Of a stretch of 26,921 bases of DNA, positions 16,680-21,859 are shown piece after piece; position 1 is the first letter of the stretch; each line of letters begins with the position of its first letter. The notes under the pieces were generated by a model, which had not been told where the DNA came from, did no database searches, and saw only the letters and a program-made list of their open reading frames with translations. The DNA is from an uncultured Bacilli bacterium (lineage in GTDB: Bacteria > Bacillota_I > Bacilli_A > RF39 > UBA660): positions 1 to 26,921 of the forward strand of contig CAJUPN010000015.1 in assembly GCA_910588195.1 (NCBI GenBank), given 5' to 3'. Both the position numbers and the translations under genes were made by a program.

Positions 16680-17765
16680 ATGGAAAAAGTAGAATTACCA
16701 ATATTAAGAGGAAATAATAGTAAAAGGTCTATCCCAATGACAGTTACTGTTGGTTTAATAATATTAGTTATATTATTATTAATAACTAGTTTGTCTTTAA
16801 CATTCAAGAAAACTTATAAAATAAACTACAGTGATTCATCTGATTTAGACTACAAAGTATATCTAAAAAAGAATCCATACTTTGATACAAAGTATTTAGG
16901 AAAAGATAAGCAATATATATCTTCAATTATTGATTATGTAGATGCTGATTTTACATATAATTTCTCAAGTGAAGATGATATAGATATTGATTACGAATAT
17001 TATATATTAGCTACATTAAATGTAACTAACACTGATGGAAAAGTAATTTACGATAAAAAAGAATATCTACAAAGTAGTAAAAAAGTAACTGCTGAAAATA
17101 AGTCATTAAGTATTAAAGAAAATGTCAAAGTAAACTACGATAAATATAATAAAATGGCAAAAGATTTCATAGATGAATATGGACTTACTGCTAATGCTAG
17201 TTTAGTAGTTAGCTTAATGGTTGATGTTAGAGGTAAAAATTCTCGTTTTGATAAAGCTATTTCTGATAATGGAGTTATAGCATTAAATATCCCATTAACT
17301 ACTAAAACTGTAGATATATCAATGGATTACGAATTATCAAATAATAAAAATGCAACACTACAACAAAGAGAAGCTATTATTACTAATAAGACTTTATTTG
17401 TTGGTGGAATTGTCTTTATAATAATGGATATTATCGCTATAATTGGTATAGTTCTTTATATCATCTATACAAGAGATGAAAAAGAGAATTATCGTGTTAC
17501 ACTTAATAAAATCTTAAGAGATAACGAAAGATATATTAGTGAAACAGTTATAACTGAAAGAGTAGAAGATATGCTAAAAACAAGATCCCTAAGAATTGAA
17601 GTCGTTAAGAGTTTCAATGCCTTAATGGATATAAGAGATAGTTTAAATAAACCTATTTTATATCATGAAGAAAAATTAGGTGAAGAAGCAGTATTCTATA
17701 TTATTAGTGAAAATATTGGCTACATCTATGTTATGAATGTAGAAGATTTTAAGAAAAAGAAATAA
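16680..17765 (+). CDS. DUF5305-like two-TM membrane protein of the SipW cluster
   Basis: A 361-residue protein: short cytoplasmic start, membrane helix one (about 18-42), an external domain of about 190 residues, helix two (about 242-265, VGGIVFIIMDIIAIIGIVLYII), then an ~85-residue cytoplasmic domain ending FKKKK. Size, two-helix layout and position after a SipW-type peptidase match DUF5305 proteins, whose function is unknown; the family name is from memory. The external part has many lysines and aspartates and the NVTNTDGKVIYDKKEY strand pattern of a beta sandwich. A GTG at 16665 could add five residues; ATG 16680 has GTGAT six bases upstream, like other ribosome sites here. Inference: a membrane partner of the peptidase or an assembly factor for the TasA-like protein. 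Confidence 0.6.
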   Translation: MEKVELPILRGNNSKRSIPMTVTVGLIILVILLLITSLSLTFKKTYKINYSDSSDLDYKVYLKKNPYFDTKYLGKDKQYISSIIDYVDADFTYNFSSEDDIDIDYEYYILATLNVTNTDGKVIYDKKEYLQSSKKVTAENKSLSIKENVKVNYDKYNKMAKDFIDEYGLTANASLVVSLMVDVRGKNSRFDKAISDNGVIALNIPLTTKTVDISMDYELSNNKNATLQQREAIITNKTLFVGGIVFIIMDIIAIIGIVLYIIYTRDEKENYRVTLNKILRDNERYISETVITERVEDMLKTRSLRIEVVKSFNALMDIRDSLNKPILYHEEKLGEEAVFYIISENIGYIYVMNVEDFKKKK

Positions 17766-17783
17766 AATTATTTCTTTTTTTTT
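17754..17783 (+). terminator. Rho-independent terminator after the SipW cluster
   Basis: AAAAAGAAAT (17754-17763) pairs with ATTTCTTTTT (17770-17779), loop AAAATT, then T to 17783. The stem is almost all A-U, so it may be leaky. Confidence 0.6.
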
Positions 17784-17793
17784 CGTATTTTTA

Positions 17794-17799
17794 TATAAT
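17794..17799 (+). promoter_or_regulatory. -10 element before the Mbeg1-like gene
   Basis: A perfect TATAAT lies 22 bases before the ATG, directly after a terminator. No convincing -35 is seen. Confidence 0.35.
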
Positions 17800-17821
17800 T
17801 AAGTATGAATGAAGTGGTTTT

Positions 17822-18949
17822 ATGAAAAAAGAAAATAATGTATTAGATTATATAAAAAAATATGGCGATTACACTTTCAATTTAATTGAATTTAATGAAA
17901 TAGATAGTCTAATATTATCTAGTATTTCGTATATTAATTTTGAAGATATTTTAAAGAATCATTCCAATGAATCAGTAAGTATTTCTGACTCTGGTAAAAT
18001 ATTCTTTCAAAAATATTCTAAAAAAGATTTAAAGAGTAATGTCTTTTCTGTTCAAACAGGAATAAAAGTATTTAAAGCCATTTATAATACCAAAAGATTT
18101 GGGAATCTATTACTAAGTAAATATTTAAAAGTAGTAGATGAAAATAAACAATTTCAGGCGCTATGTATTAATATAAACGATAAATTAAGCTATATTTCCT
18201 TTGAAGGAACTGATGACTTAATAAGTGGCTGGTATGAAGATGCCGCGATGAGTTATAAATTTCCTGTACCATCTCAAAGAGAAGCAATTAATTATGTTAA
18301 TCGTCACATCAGTCCTTTTTCAAGAAAATCTTATATATTAGGGGGACATTCTAAAGGTGGAAATTTAGCTTTAGTAGCGGGAATGTATGGCAGGAATTTT
18401 GTAAAATCCAAAATTAAAGCTATTTATATGTTTGACTCCCCTGGAATAAGAGAAGAGCAATTTAATACCAAAAACTTTAAAACTTTAGAACCAAAAATTA
18501 AAAGAGTAGTAACTAATTACTCGGTTGTTGGTCTTTTATTTAAAAACATTGATTCTTTAAATGTAGTTAAGTCTTTAAAAAAAGGTGTAATGGCTCATAA
18601 TTTAATTAACTGGTGTATTGATGAAGATAAATTTTCCTACACCGATTTATCAGCCTCTAGTAAAAAATTTAAAAAAGGAATAGAAGACTGGCTTAATAGT
18701 TACAATGATCAAGAAAGGGAAGAGTTTGTCCATGACTTATTCAGTCTGTTTAAAAGGGCCGATATAAAATCCTTATTAGATATAAAAAAGAATAAAATAA
18801 AAAAATTACACACCTTAATTAAAGAAAGTAAAAAGCTTGATTTGAAGAGTAGAGAAATTGTAAATACTTTCTTAAAATTCTTAATAGAGTTTATAAAAGA
18901 AGAATCAACTTCTAAAATTAGTGAAAAACTTCCTAGTTTAAAACATTGA
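17822..18949 (+). CDS. Mbeg1-like (DUF2974) alpha/beta hydrolase
   Basis: A 375-residue protein with the lipase-like nucleophile elbow ILGGHSKGGNLAL (Ser177). Upstream are AICINI-like strands reading LCININDKLSYISFEGTDDLISGW-type sequence with the oxyanion-loop FEGTDD, and downstream MFDSPGI supplies the acidic loop. MAHNLINW probably holds the catalytic histidine. The layout matches the Mbeg1-like/DUF2974 family of uncharacterised bacterial hydrolases. No signal peptide is present, so it is likely cytoplasmic. The last 100 residues are a lysine-rich helical extension of unknown role. AAGTGG precedes the ATG. The substrate is unknown; esterase or lipase activity is inference from the fold. 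Confidence 0.78.
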   Translation: MKKENNVLDYIKKYGDYTFNLIEFNEIDSLILSSISYINFEDILKNHSNESVSISDSGKIFFQKYSKKDLKSNVFSVQTGIKVFKAIYNTKRFGNLLLSKYLKVVDENKQFQALCININDKLSYISFEGTDDLISGWYEDAAMSYKFPVPSQREAINYVNRHISPFSRKSYILGGHSKGGNLALVAGMYGRNFVKSKIKAIYMFDSPGIREEQFNTKNFKTLEPKIKRVVTNYSVVGLLFKNIDSLNVVKSLKKGVMAHNLINWCIDEDKFSYTDLSASSKKFKKGIEDWLNSYNDQEREEFVHDLFSLFKRADIKSLLDIKKNKIKKLHTLIKESKKLDLKSREIVNTFLKFLIEFIKEESTSKISEKLPSLKH

Positions 18950-18995
18950 TTTGACATATATTAATTGAAAATAATATATATTATTCCAATTCCTA

Positions 18996-19004
18996 TGATA
19001 TAAT
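18996..19004 (+). promoter_or_regulatory. Extended -10 promoter of the GNAT gene
   Basis: TGATATAAT is a perfect TGN extended -10, 26 bases before the ATG. A perfect TTGACA at 18951-18956 with TATATA 18 bases on (18975-18980) is a second possible upstream start. Confidence 0.5.
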
Positions 19005-19030
19005 TTTATTATAGATATGAGGGTAATGAT

Positions 19031-19558
19031 ATGGAATTTGAAACTAAGAATCTTGAAGTTAAAAAATTTATACCTGAATACATCTCCGTTATGTATGAAT
19101 CATGGGGAACAGATAAAGAAGTAGGTAAATATCTCCCTGGTGCTTTTAAGATGGATTGGAATCTTGATGATTTTACAAATTATATTATAAATACTTATCA
19201 AGATGATAACTATTCTAGATCTATTATTAAAGATAAAAAAACTAATAAGATAATTGGAAATATTTCTTTATACCAAGAAGATAGTAGAAGTAAATCAGTA
19301 GTTCTATGGCTTGTAAGAGATTTTTGGAATAAAGGATATGGTACAGAAGCTTTAACAAAATTAGTTGATGAATTAAAGAAGACTAATCTTGGAAGTATCT
19401 ATGCTACCTGTGATGGTAGAAATATAGGAGCTAAAACAATATTAGATCGATCTGGTTTCGAACTTATTGATACTATTCCAAATTATCGTGAAGATATAGA
19501 TGGTAATATAGGAGATGAACTTCTATACGAAATTGAGCTTATAAGAGTACAATATTAA
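19031..19558 (+). CDS. GNAT-family N-acetyltransferase (RimJ/RimL-like)
   Basis: The 175-residue protein fits the GNAT superfamily, RimJ/RimL type, which moves an acetyl group from acetyl-CoA to an amine. Visible elements are IIGNISLYQED (beta strand 4), the acetyl-CoA pyrophosphate loop in RDFWNKGYGTEALTKLV (about residues 97-113) and NIGAKTILDRSGFELID near 136-152. Length is normal and there is no signal peptide. The start follows GAGGG with good spacing. The substrate cannot be predicted. The last 34 bases, including the stop, belong to the duplicated segment that begins at 19525, so a copy of this gene's tail lies at 19900-19933. Confidence 0.85.
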   Translation: MEFETKNLEVKKFIPEYISVMYESWGTDKEVGKYLPGAFKMDWNLDDFTNYIINTYQDDNYSRSIIKDKKTNKIIGNISLYQEDSRSKSVVLWLVRDFWNKGYGTEALTKLVDELKKTNLGSIYATCDGRNIGAKTILDRSGFELIDTIPNYREDIDGNIGDELLYEIELIRVQY

Positions 19559-19580
19559 CAAGATTTAATCTTGTTTTTTT
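19557..19580 (+). terminator. Rho-independent terminator of the GNAT gene
   Basis: AACAAGA (19557-19563) pairs with TCTTGTT (19569-19575), loop TTTAA, ending in a T run. In unit 2 the matching hairpin is damaged (ATATTTG instead of ATCTTG). Confidence 0.75.
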
Positions 19581-19593
19581 GTTGCAAGAAAAT

Positions 19594-19624
19594 TCGACAA
19601 ATATTTCTTTAAGTATGATATATT
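19594..19624 (+). promoter_or_regulatory. Promoter of toxin mRNA, unit 1
   Basis: TCGACA (19594-19599), a 19-base spacer and TATATT (19619-19624), the latter preceded by TGA to give TGATATATT, an extended -10. It mirrors the antisense promoter, which carries TGATATACT. Transcription would begin near the AGAGGTGT block at 19636. Confidence 0.5.
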
Positions 19625-19705
19625 ATACATCCCCAAGAGGTGTGAAGATGCCTGCCACCAAACCACAAGCTAAGTTATTCAGGGGGAGTAAAGAAGGTGG
19701 TACTA

Positions 19706-19771
19706 ATGACGAAAAATCAAATGTCTATATTGATATTTATTCTAGTTATTATTATTTTAGTAATAAAATAA
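19706..19771 (+). CDS. Hydrophobic 21-residue peptide, candidate type I toxin (copy 1)
   Basis: This 21-codon ORF starts MTKNQM, continues as an almost unbroken run of isoleucine, leucine, valine and phenylalanine, and ends in lysine. It has a strong ribosome site, GAAGGTGG, five bases before the ATG. Such peptides (for example Ibs, 18-19 residues, in E. coli) insert in the membrane and are held off by an antisense RNA. CCACC at 19655-19659 in the leader can pair with GGTGG of the ribosome site and mask it. A convergent antisense transcript is predicted to end just past the stop. The unit 2 copy keeps the frame despite a 6-bp insertion. I recognise no named family, so both function and toxicity are inference. 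Confidence 0.6.
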   Translation: MTKNQMSILIFILVIIILVIK

Positions 19772-19805
19772 AAAAATGGCATCTTACTCATTTGAATAAG
19801 ATGCC
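19770..19805 (-). terminator. Terminator of antisense RNA, unit 1
   Basis: GGCATCTTA (19778-19786) pairs with TAAGATGCC (19797-19805), ten-base loop. The T run is on the minus strand (the A run at 19770-19776 on plus); the plus-strand side lacks T, so it works best for the antisense RNA. Confidence 0.7.
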
Positions 19806-19858
19806 CAAAACAAAAAAACATGTGGCAGGCATTAGCTTGTAATGTAACACCTCTCACT
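19770..19858 (-). ncRNA. Predicted antisense antitoxin RNA, unit 1
   Basis: A minus-strand promoter and a minus-strand terminator bracket an RNA of about 89 nt that overlaps the 3' part of the toxin message. Its 5' end carries AGAGGTGT (19854-19847), then CAAGCTAA and ATGCCTGCCAC run together (19839-19822). The same three blocks occur on the plus strand at the start of the toxin mRNA (19636-19643, 19648-19658, 19666-19673), with the last two in swapped order. Confidence 0.5.
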
Positions 19859-19864
19859 AATAAA

Positions 19865-19894
19865 AGTATATCACAAATAAATTAGATTATACAA
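19865..19894 (-). promoter_or_regulatory. Antisense RNA promoter, unit 1
   Basis: On the minus strand TTGTAT (19894-19889), an 18-base spacer and TATACT (19870-19865), with TGA before it (extended -10). The distance from here to AGAGGTGT is almost the same as in the opposing toxin promoter. Confidence 0.55.
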
Positions 19895-19969
19895 GTATAA
19901 TACGAAATTGAGCTTATAAGAGTGCAATATTAACAAGATTTAATATTTGTTTTTTTGTTGCAAGAAAAT

Positions 19970-20000
19970 TCGACAAATATTTCTTTAACTATGATATATT
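19970..20000 (+). promoter_or_regulatory. Promoter of toxin mRNA, unit 2
   Basis: TCGACA (19970-19975), 19 bases, TATATT (19995-20000) within TGATATATT; identical to unit 1 except for one change in the spacer. Confidence 0.5.
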
Positions 20001-20081
20001 ATACATACCCGAGAGGTGTGAAGATGCCTGCCACCAAACCACAAGCTAAGTTATTCAGGGGGAGTAAAGAAGGTGGTATTA

Positions 20082-20153
20082 ATGACGAAAAATCAAATGT
20101 CCATATTGATATTTATTCTAGTTATTATTATTTTTATCTTGGTAATAAGATAA
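20082..20153 (+). CDS. Hydrophobic 23-residue peptide, candidate type I toxin (copy 2)
   Basis: This is the 23-codon homologue of the peptide at 19706. It starts with the same MTKNQMSIL, then an Ile/Leu/Val/Phe run extended by two residues, and ends in arginine instead of lysine. Between the copies, changes inside the ORF are a silent TCT to TCC, an in-frame 6-bp insertion in the hydrophobic run with local rewriting, and a conservative Lys to Arg: the pattern expected of a translated peptide. The GAAGGTGG ribosome site (20069-20076) and the masking CCACC (20031-20035) are kept. Whether the two copies cross-regulate or have diverged in specificity cannot be told. Confidence 0.6.
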   Translation: MTKNQMSILIFILVIIIFILVIR

Positions 20154-20187
20154 AAAAACGGCATCTTACTCATTTGAATAAGATGCC
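20152..20187 (-). terminator. Terminator of antisense RNA, unit 2
   Basis: GGCATCTTA (20160-20168) with TAAGATGCC (20179-20187); minus-strand T run opposite the A run at 20152-20158. Confidence 0.7.
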
Positions 20188-20238
20188 CAAAACAAAACCA
20201 TGTGGCAGGCATTAGCTTGTAATGTAACGCCTCTCACT
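20152..20238 (-). ncRNA. Predicted antisense antitoxin RNA, unit 2
   Basis: Same organisation as the unit 1 antisense RNA: extended -10 promoter, start near 20238, shared 5' blocks (AGAGGCGT here), end in the minus-strand T run after the hairpin. About 87 nt. Loop sequence matches unit 1 exactly, so cross-recognition between copies is possible. Confidence 0.45.
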
Positions 20239-20244
20239 AATAAA

Positions 20245-20274
20245 AGTATATCACAAATAAATTAGATTATACAA
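20245..20274 (-). promoter_or_regulatory. Antisense RNA promoter, unit 2
   Basis: Minus strand TTGTAT (20274-20269), 18 bases, TGA-TATACT (20253-20245), unchanged from unit 1. Confidence 0.55.
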
Positions 20275-20341
20275 GTATACGTTTAAATATTAAATTAAAT
20301 GTATGAGATATTTTTATAATTCTAGTTTTATTTTGCTTATC

Positions 20342-20370
20342 TTTACATAGTAATTTTACTATTATATAAT
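20342..20370 (+). promoter_or_regulatory. Sigma-A promoter of tag
   Basis: TTTACA (20342-20347) and a perfect TATAAT (20365-20370) with an ideal 17-base spacer, 67 bases before the tag ATG. The rest of 20280-20437 holds nothing else I can recognise. Confidence 0.65.
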
Positions 20371-20437
20371 TTAATTAAAAGAGTGTTTATACAAATTGCA
20401 TAAGATTCGAAAATAATGAAATGGATTGATATTGAAT

Positions 20438-20992
20438 ATGGAAAAAAGAAGATGTAAATGGTGTAATTTAAATAATCCTAAGTATATAGAGTACCACGAT
20501 TTTGAGTGGGGTATACCTAGTCACGATGATAAATATCTTTTTGAACTTCTTCTACTTGAATCTTTTCAAGCTGGTTTATCTTGGGAATGTATTTTAAATA
20601 AACGAGATAACTTTCGTATATCTTTTGATAATTTTAATTATGAGATTATTGCTAAGTATGATGCAAACAAAATAGAAGAGTTGATGAAAAACTCTGGAAT
20701 AATCCGTAATAGACGAAAAATTGAAGCAACAATTAATAATGCCAAAGTATTTATGACTATTCAAAAAGAATTTAACTCCTTTAATAAGTATATTTGGGGA
20801 TTCACTAATAATAAGCAAATAATTGGTGATGGAACTAATGCAACCTCTAATCTTTCTGATAAAATATCTCATGATTTAATAAAAAGAGGAATGAAATTTG
20901 TTGGTTCAACAATTATATATTCTTATCTTCAAGCAATCGGAATAATCAATGATCATGAGGTTGATTGCGCATTCAAAAAAGATTGTATATGA
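20438..20992 (+). CDS. tag: DNA-3-methyladenine glycosylase I
   Basis: A 184-residue base-excision repair enzyme that removes 3-methyladenine from alkylated DNA. It lines up with E. coli Tag: the RCKWCN start, EYHDFEWGIP, LLLESFQAGLSWECIL with the catalytic Glu41 (E. coli Glu38), and the C-terminal DHEVDC. The zinc ligands are all present: Cys6, His20, His173 and Cys177. Length is typical. ATG 20438 is chosen over an upstream TTG because it places the zinc cysteine as in the family; its ribosome site is weak (GGATTGAT), unlike neighbouring genes, so expression may be low. It has its own promoter and lies between the duplicated element and the valS leader; no clear terminator follows. Confidence 0.93.
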   Translation: MEKRRCKWCNLNNPKYIEYHDFEWGIPSHDDKYLFELLLLESFQAGLSWECILNKRDNFRISFDNFNYEIIAKYDANKIEELMKNSGIIRNRRKIEATINNAKVFMTIQKEFNSFNKYIWGFTNNKQIIGDGTNATSNLSDKISHDLIKRGMKFVGSTIIYSYLQAIGIINDHEVDCAFKKDCI

Positions 20993-21075
20993 AAATTATA
21001 TATAATATAATAACTAACAAGTAAACCTTGATCGTGATGATGTTCATCAATTAAAATTATTCTAAAACTTTATTA

Positions 21076-21103
21076 TTGCAAAATAAAAAAAATAATGTAT
21101 AAT
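21076..21103 (+). promoter_or_regulatory. Promoter of the T-box/valS transcript
   Basis: TTGCAA (21076-21081), a 16-base spacer, perfect TATAAT (21098-21103). Transcription should start near 21110, just ahead of the T-box leader. Bases 20993-21075 contain only weak hairpin potential. Confidence 0.65.
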
Positions 21104-21109
21104 GTAATT

Positions 21110-21345
21110 AAGCAATTATTTTAAAAGCAAAGAACAAGAGGAGTAAAATAACTATCTTTACTAGGGATGAAAGATCGTAGACTGAAAGTCTTTCTTAATG
21201 ATATTATTTGAAGGTAGCTTGGGAGCTGTTAATCTGAAAAATAGTAAGATTAATCGATTTACTCACGTTAAGAGTATTGAGTATAAATTAAGGTGGTACC
21301 ACGAGTAATAGTTAGTTCTTCGTCCTTTGGATGAGGGACTTTTTT
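21110..21345 (+). promoter_or_regulatory. T-box riboswitch, valine (GUA) specifier
   Basis: A tRNA-sensing leader that controls the downstream valS unit. Stem I contains AGTA (21142-21145) facing TGAAGGTAG (21209-21217). The stem above pairs AATAA+TATC (21147-21156) with GATATTATT (21200-21208), one C bulged. This puts GAA of the loop-E motif next to GUA at 21214-21216, a valine codon, as specifier. An apical GGGATGAAAGATC resembles the GNUG box; AGTA recurs at 21243-21246 before stem III. The T-box AAGGTGGTACCACG is at 21290-21303; its UGGU fits tRNA ending ACCA, as tRNA-Val does. The terminator GTCCTT/GAGGAC-type stem (21322-21339) ends in six T. Uncharged tRNA-Val should allow read-through. 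Confidence 0.92.
21322..21345 (+). terminator. T-box regulated terminator
   Basis: GTCCTT (21322-21327) pairs with GAGGAC-type arm AGGGAC (21334-21339), including one G-U pair, followed by TTTTTT (21340-21345). Its 5' neighbourhood competes with the antiterminator formed around the T-box. Confidence 0.8.
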
Positions 21346-21364
21346 AATTTTTAGGAGGTTCAAT

Positions 21365-21859
21365 ATGGATTTTAAAATAGTTGATAAAAGAAAAGCATTA
21401 ATTATAAATGAAGAAGATAAAATATTAGTTATTCAAGATAAAATGGGATTTGGCTATCCTAGTATAAATAAAGAAAACGGCAGAATATTAAACATTTTAG
21501 GAGAAAATTATCTTGAAAATTATCTGCCTCTACTTTCAACGAAAAAAGAGGAAATAAAATGTAGAACAGAGAATGGACATTTAATAAAAACTAGACTTCT
21601 TAGACGATATCATTATTATGCAATGTACCACCAATTAACACCAGAAGAAAAAGTAGCTTTTATACGACTATGCGAAAGAAAAGAAGGACAGCCCAACTTT
21701 TTATCACTAGAAGAAATAAGATATTTTTATGAGCGTATGTATTATACAAAAAGTTATTGGGATATTCCTCTTCAAAAAATGGAACCGATTTTCTTTTTAG
21801 AAAATAAAAAAGGAATAGATAAGAAATTAAGAAAGGAAAATTTATATGTTAGAAACTAA
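21365..21859 (+). CDS. Uncharacterised protein in the T-box valS operon
   Basis: A 164-residue protein I do not recognise. The strong AGGAGG site six to seven bases before the ATG, 20 bases after the T-box terminator, leaves little doubt it is translated. The start (RKALIINEEDKILVIQDKMG) reads like the first beta hairpin of a Nudix fold, but the Nudix box (GX5EX7REUXEEXGU) is absent, so any such origin is degenerate. The middle is rich in arginine and tyrosine (LLRRYHYYAMYHQL), then EEKVAFIRLCERK and IRYFYERMYYTKSYWDIPL. No signal peptide or membrane segment. It overlaps valS by 14 bases and must share valine-starvation control. A role tied to tRNA-Val or valine supply is speculation. Confidence 0.7.
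   Translation: MDFKIVDKRKALIINEEDKILVIQDKMGFGYPSINKENGRILNILGENYLENYLPLLSTKKEEIKCRTENGHLIKTRLLRRYHYYAMYHQLTPEEKVAFIRLCERKEGQPNFLSLEEIRYFYERMYYTKSYWDIPLQKMEPIFFLENKKGIDKKLRKENLYVRN

Larger units (their letters stand above)
19525..19899. repeat. Tandem duplication unit 1 (375 bp, TA-like element)
   Basis: Unit 1 begins inside the GNAT gene (ATACGAAATTG) and ends in ACAAGTATA. Unit 2 starts at the next base with the same sequence. By eye the units differ at about a dozen positions plus three small indels. Each unit holds a tail of the GNAT gene, its terminator, and one complete hydrophobic-peptide/antisense locus. TATACG occurs at the left edge (19524-19529) and just past the right edge of unit 2 (20276-20281), suggesting a microhomology-driven duplication. 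Confidence 0.92.
19900..20279. repeat. Tandem duplication unit 2 (380 bp, TA-like element)
   Basis: Second copy of the unit at 19525. It keeps both promoters, all inverted blocks (with one change, ACGCCTCT, that leaves a G-U pair), the ribosome site, the masking CCACC and the antisense terminator. The GNAT tail copy is a non-coding fossil here and its terminator hairpin is degraded, whereas the toxin/antisense parts are well kept. Confidence 0.92.

Noticed and set aside
19790..19832. Minus-strand ORF starting ATGCCTGCCACATG inside the antisense RNA (14 codons in unit 1)
   Set aside because: Not conserved: in unit 2 the frame changes and runs on much longer. No well-placed ribosome site.
19579..19842. 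Long overlapping frame through unit 1, with an ATG at 19648 preceded by AGAGGTG that would give a 64-residue protein (MPATKPQAKLF...)
   Set aside because: Unit 2 changes it by several non-conservative substitutions and a -2 shift near the end, and the frame runs through the antisense terminator and inverted blocks. The ATG with its site is part of the block shared with the antisense RNA. A short translated leader cannot be fully excluded.
19955..20215. Corresponding long frame through unit 2
   Set aside because: Same reasons; its C-terminus is unrelated to that of unit 1 because of the shift.
19525..20279. Reading the element as an Fst/par locus
   Set aside because: par RNAs are complementary through direct repeats and the Fst peptide has a charged tail with tryptophan; here the repeats are inverted and the peptide differs. 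Only the general type I layout is shared.
19525..20279. CRISPR array or insertion sequence
   Set aside because: Only two long adjacent copies, no short repeat-spacer pattern, no transposase, no target-site duplication.
21018..21055. Hairpin TGATGA/TCATCA after tag as a terminator
   Set aside because: Six-base stem with a three-base loop and no T run; too weak to call.
21218..21240. AUC or GUU near 21229-21235 as the T-box specifier
   Set aside because: They lie outside the loop formed opposite AGTA; GUA at 21214-21216 is correctly placed beside the GAA of the loop-E motif and agrees with valS.
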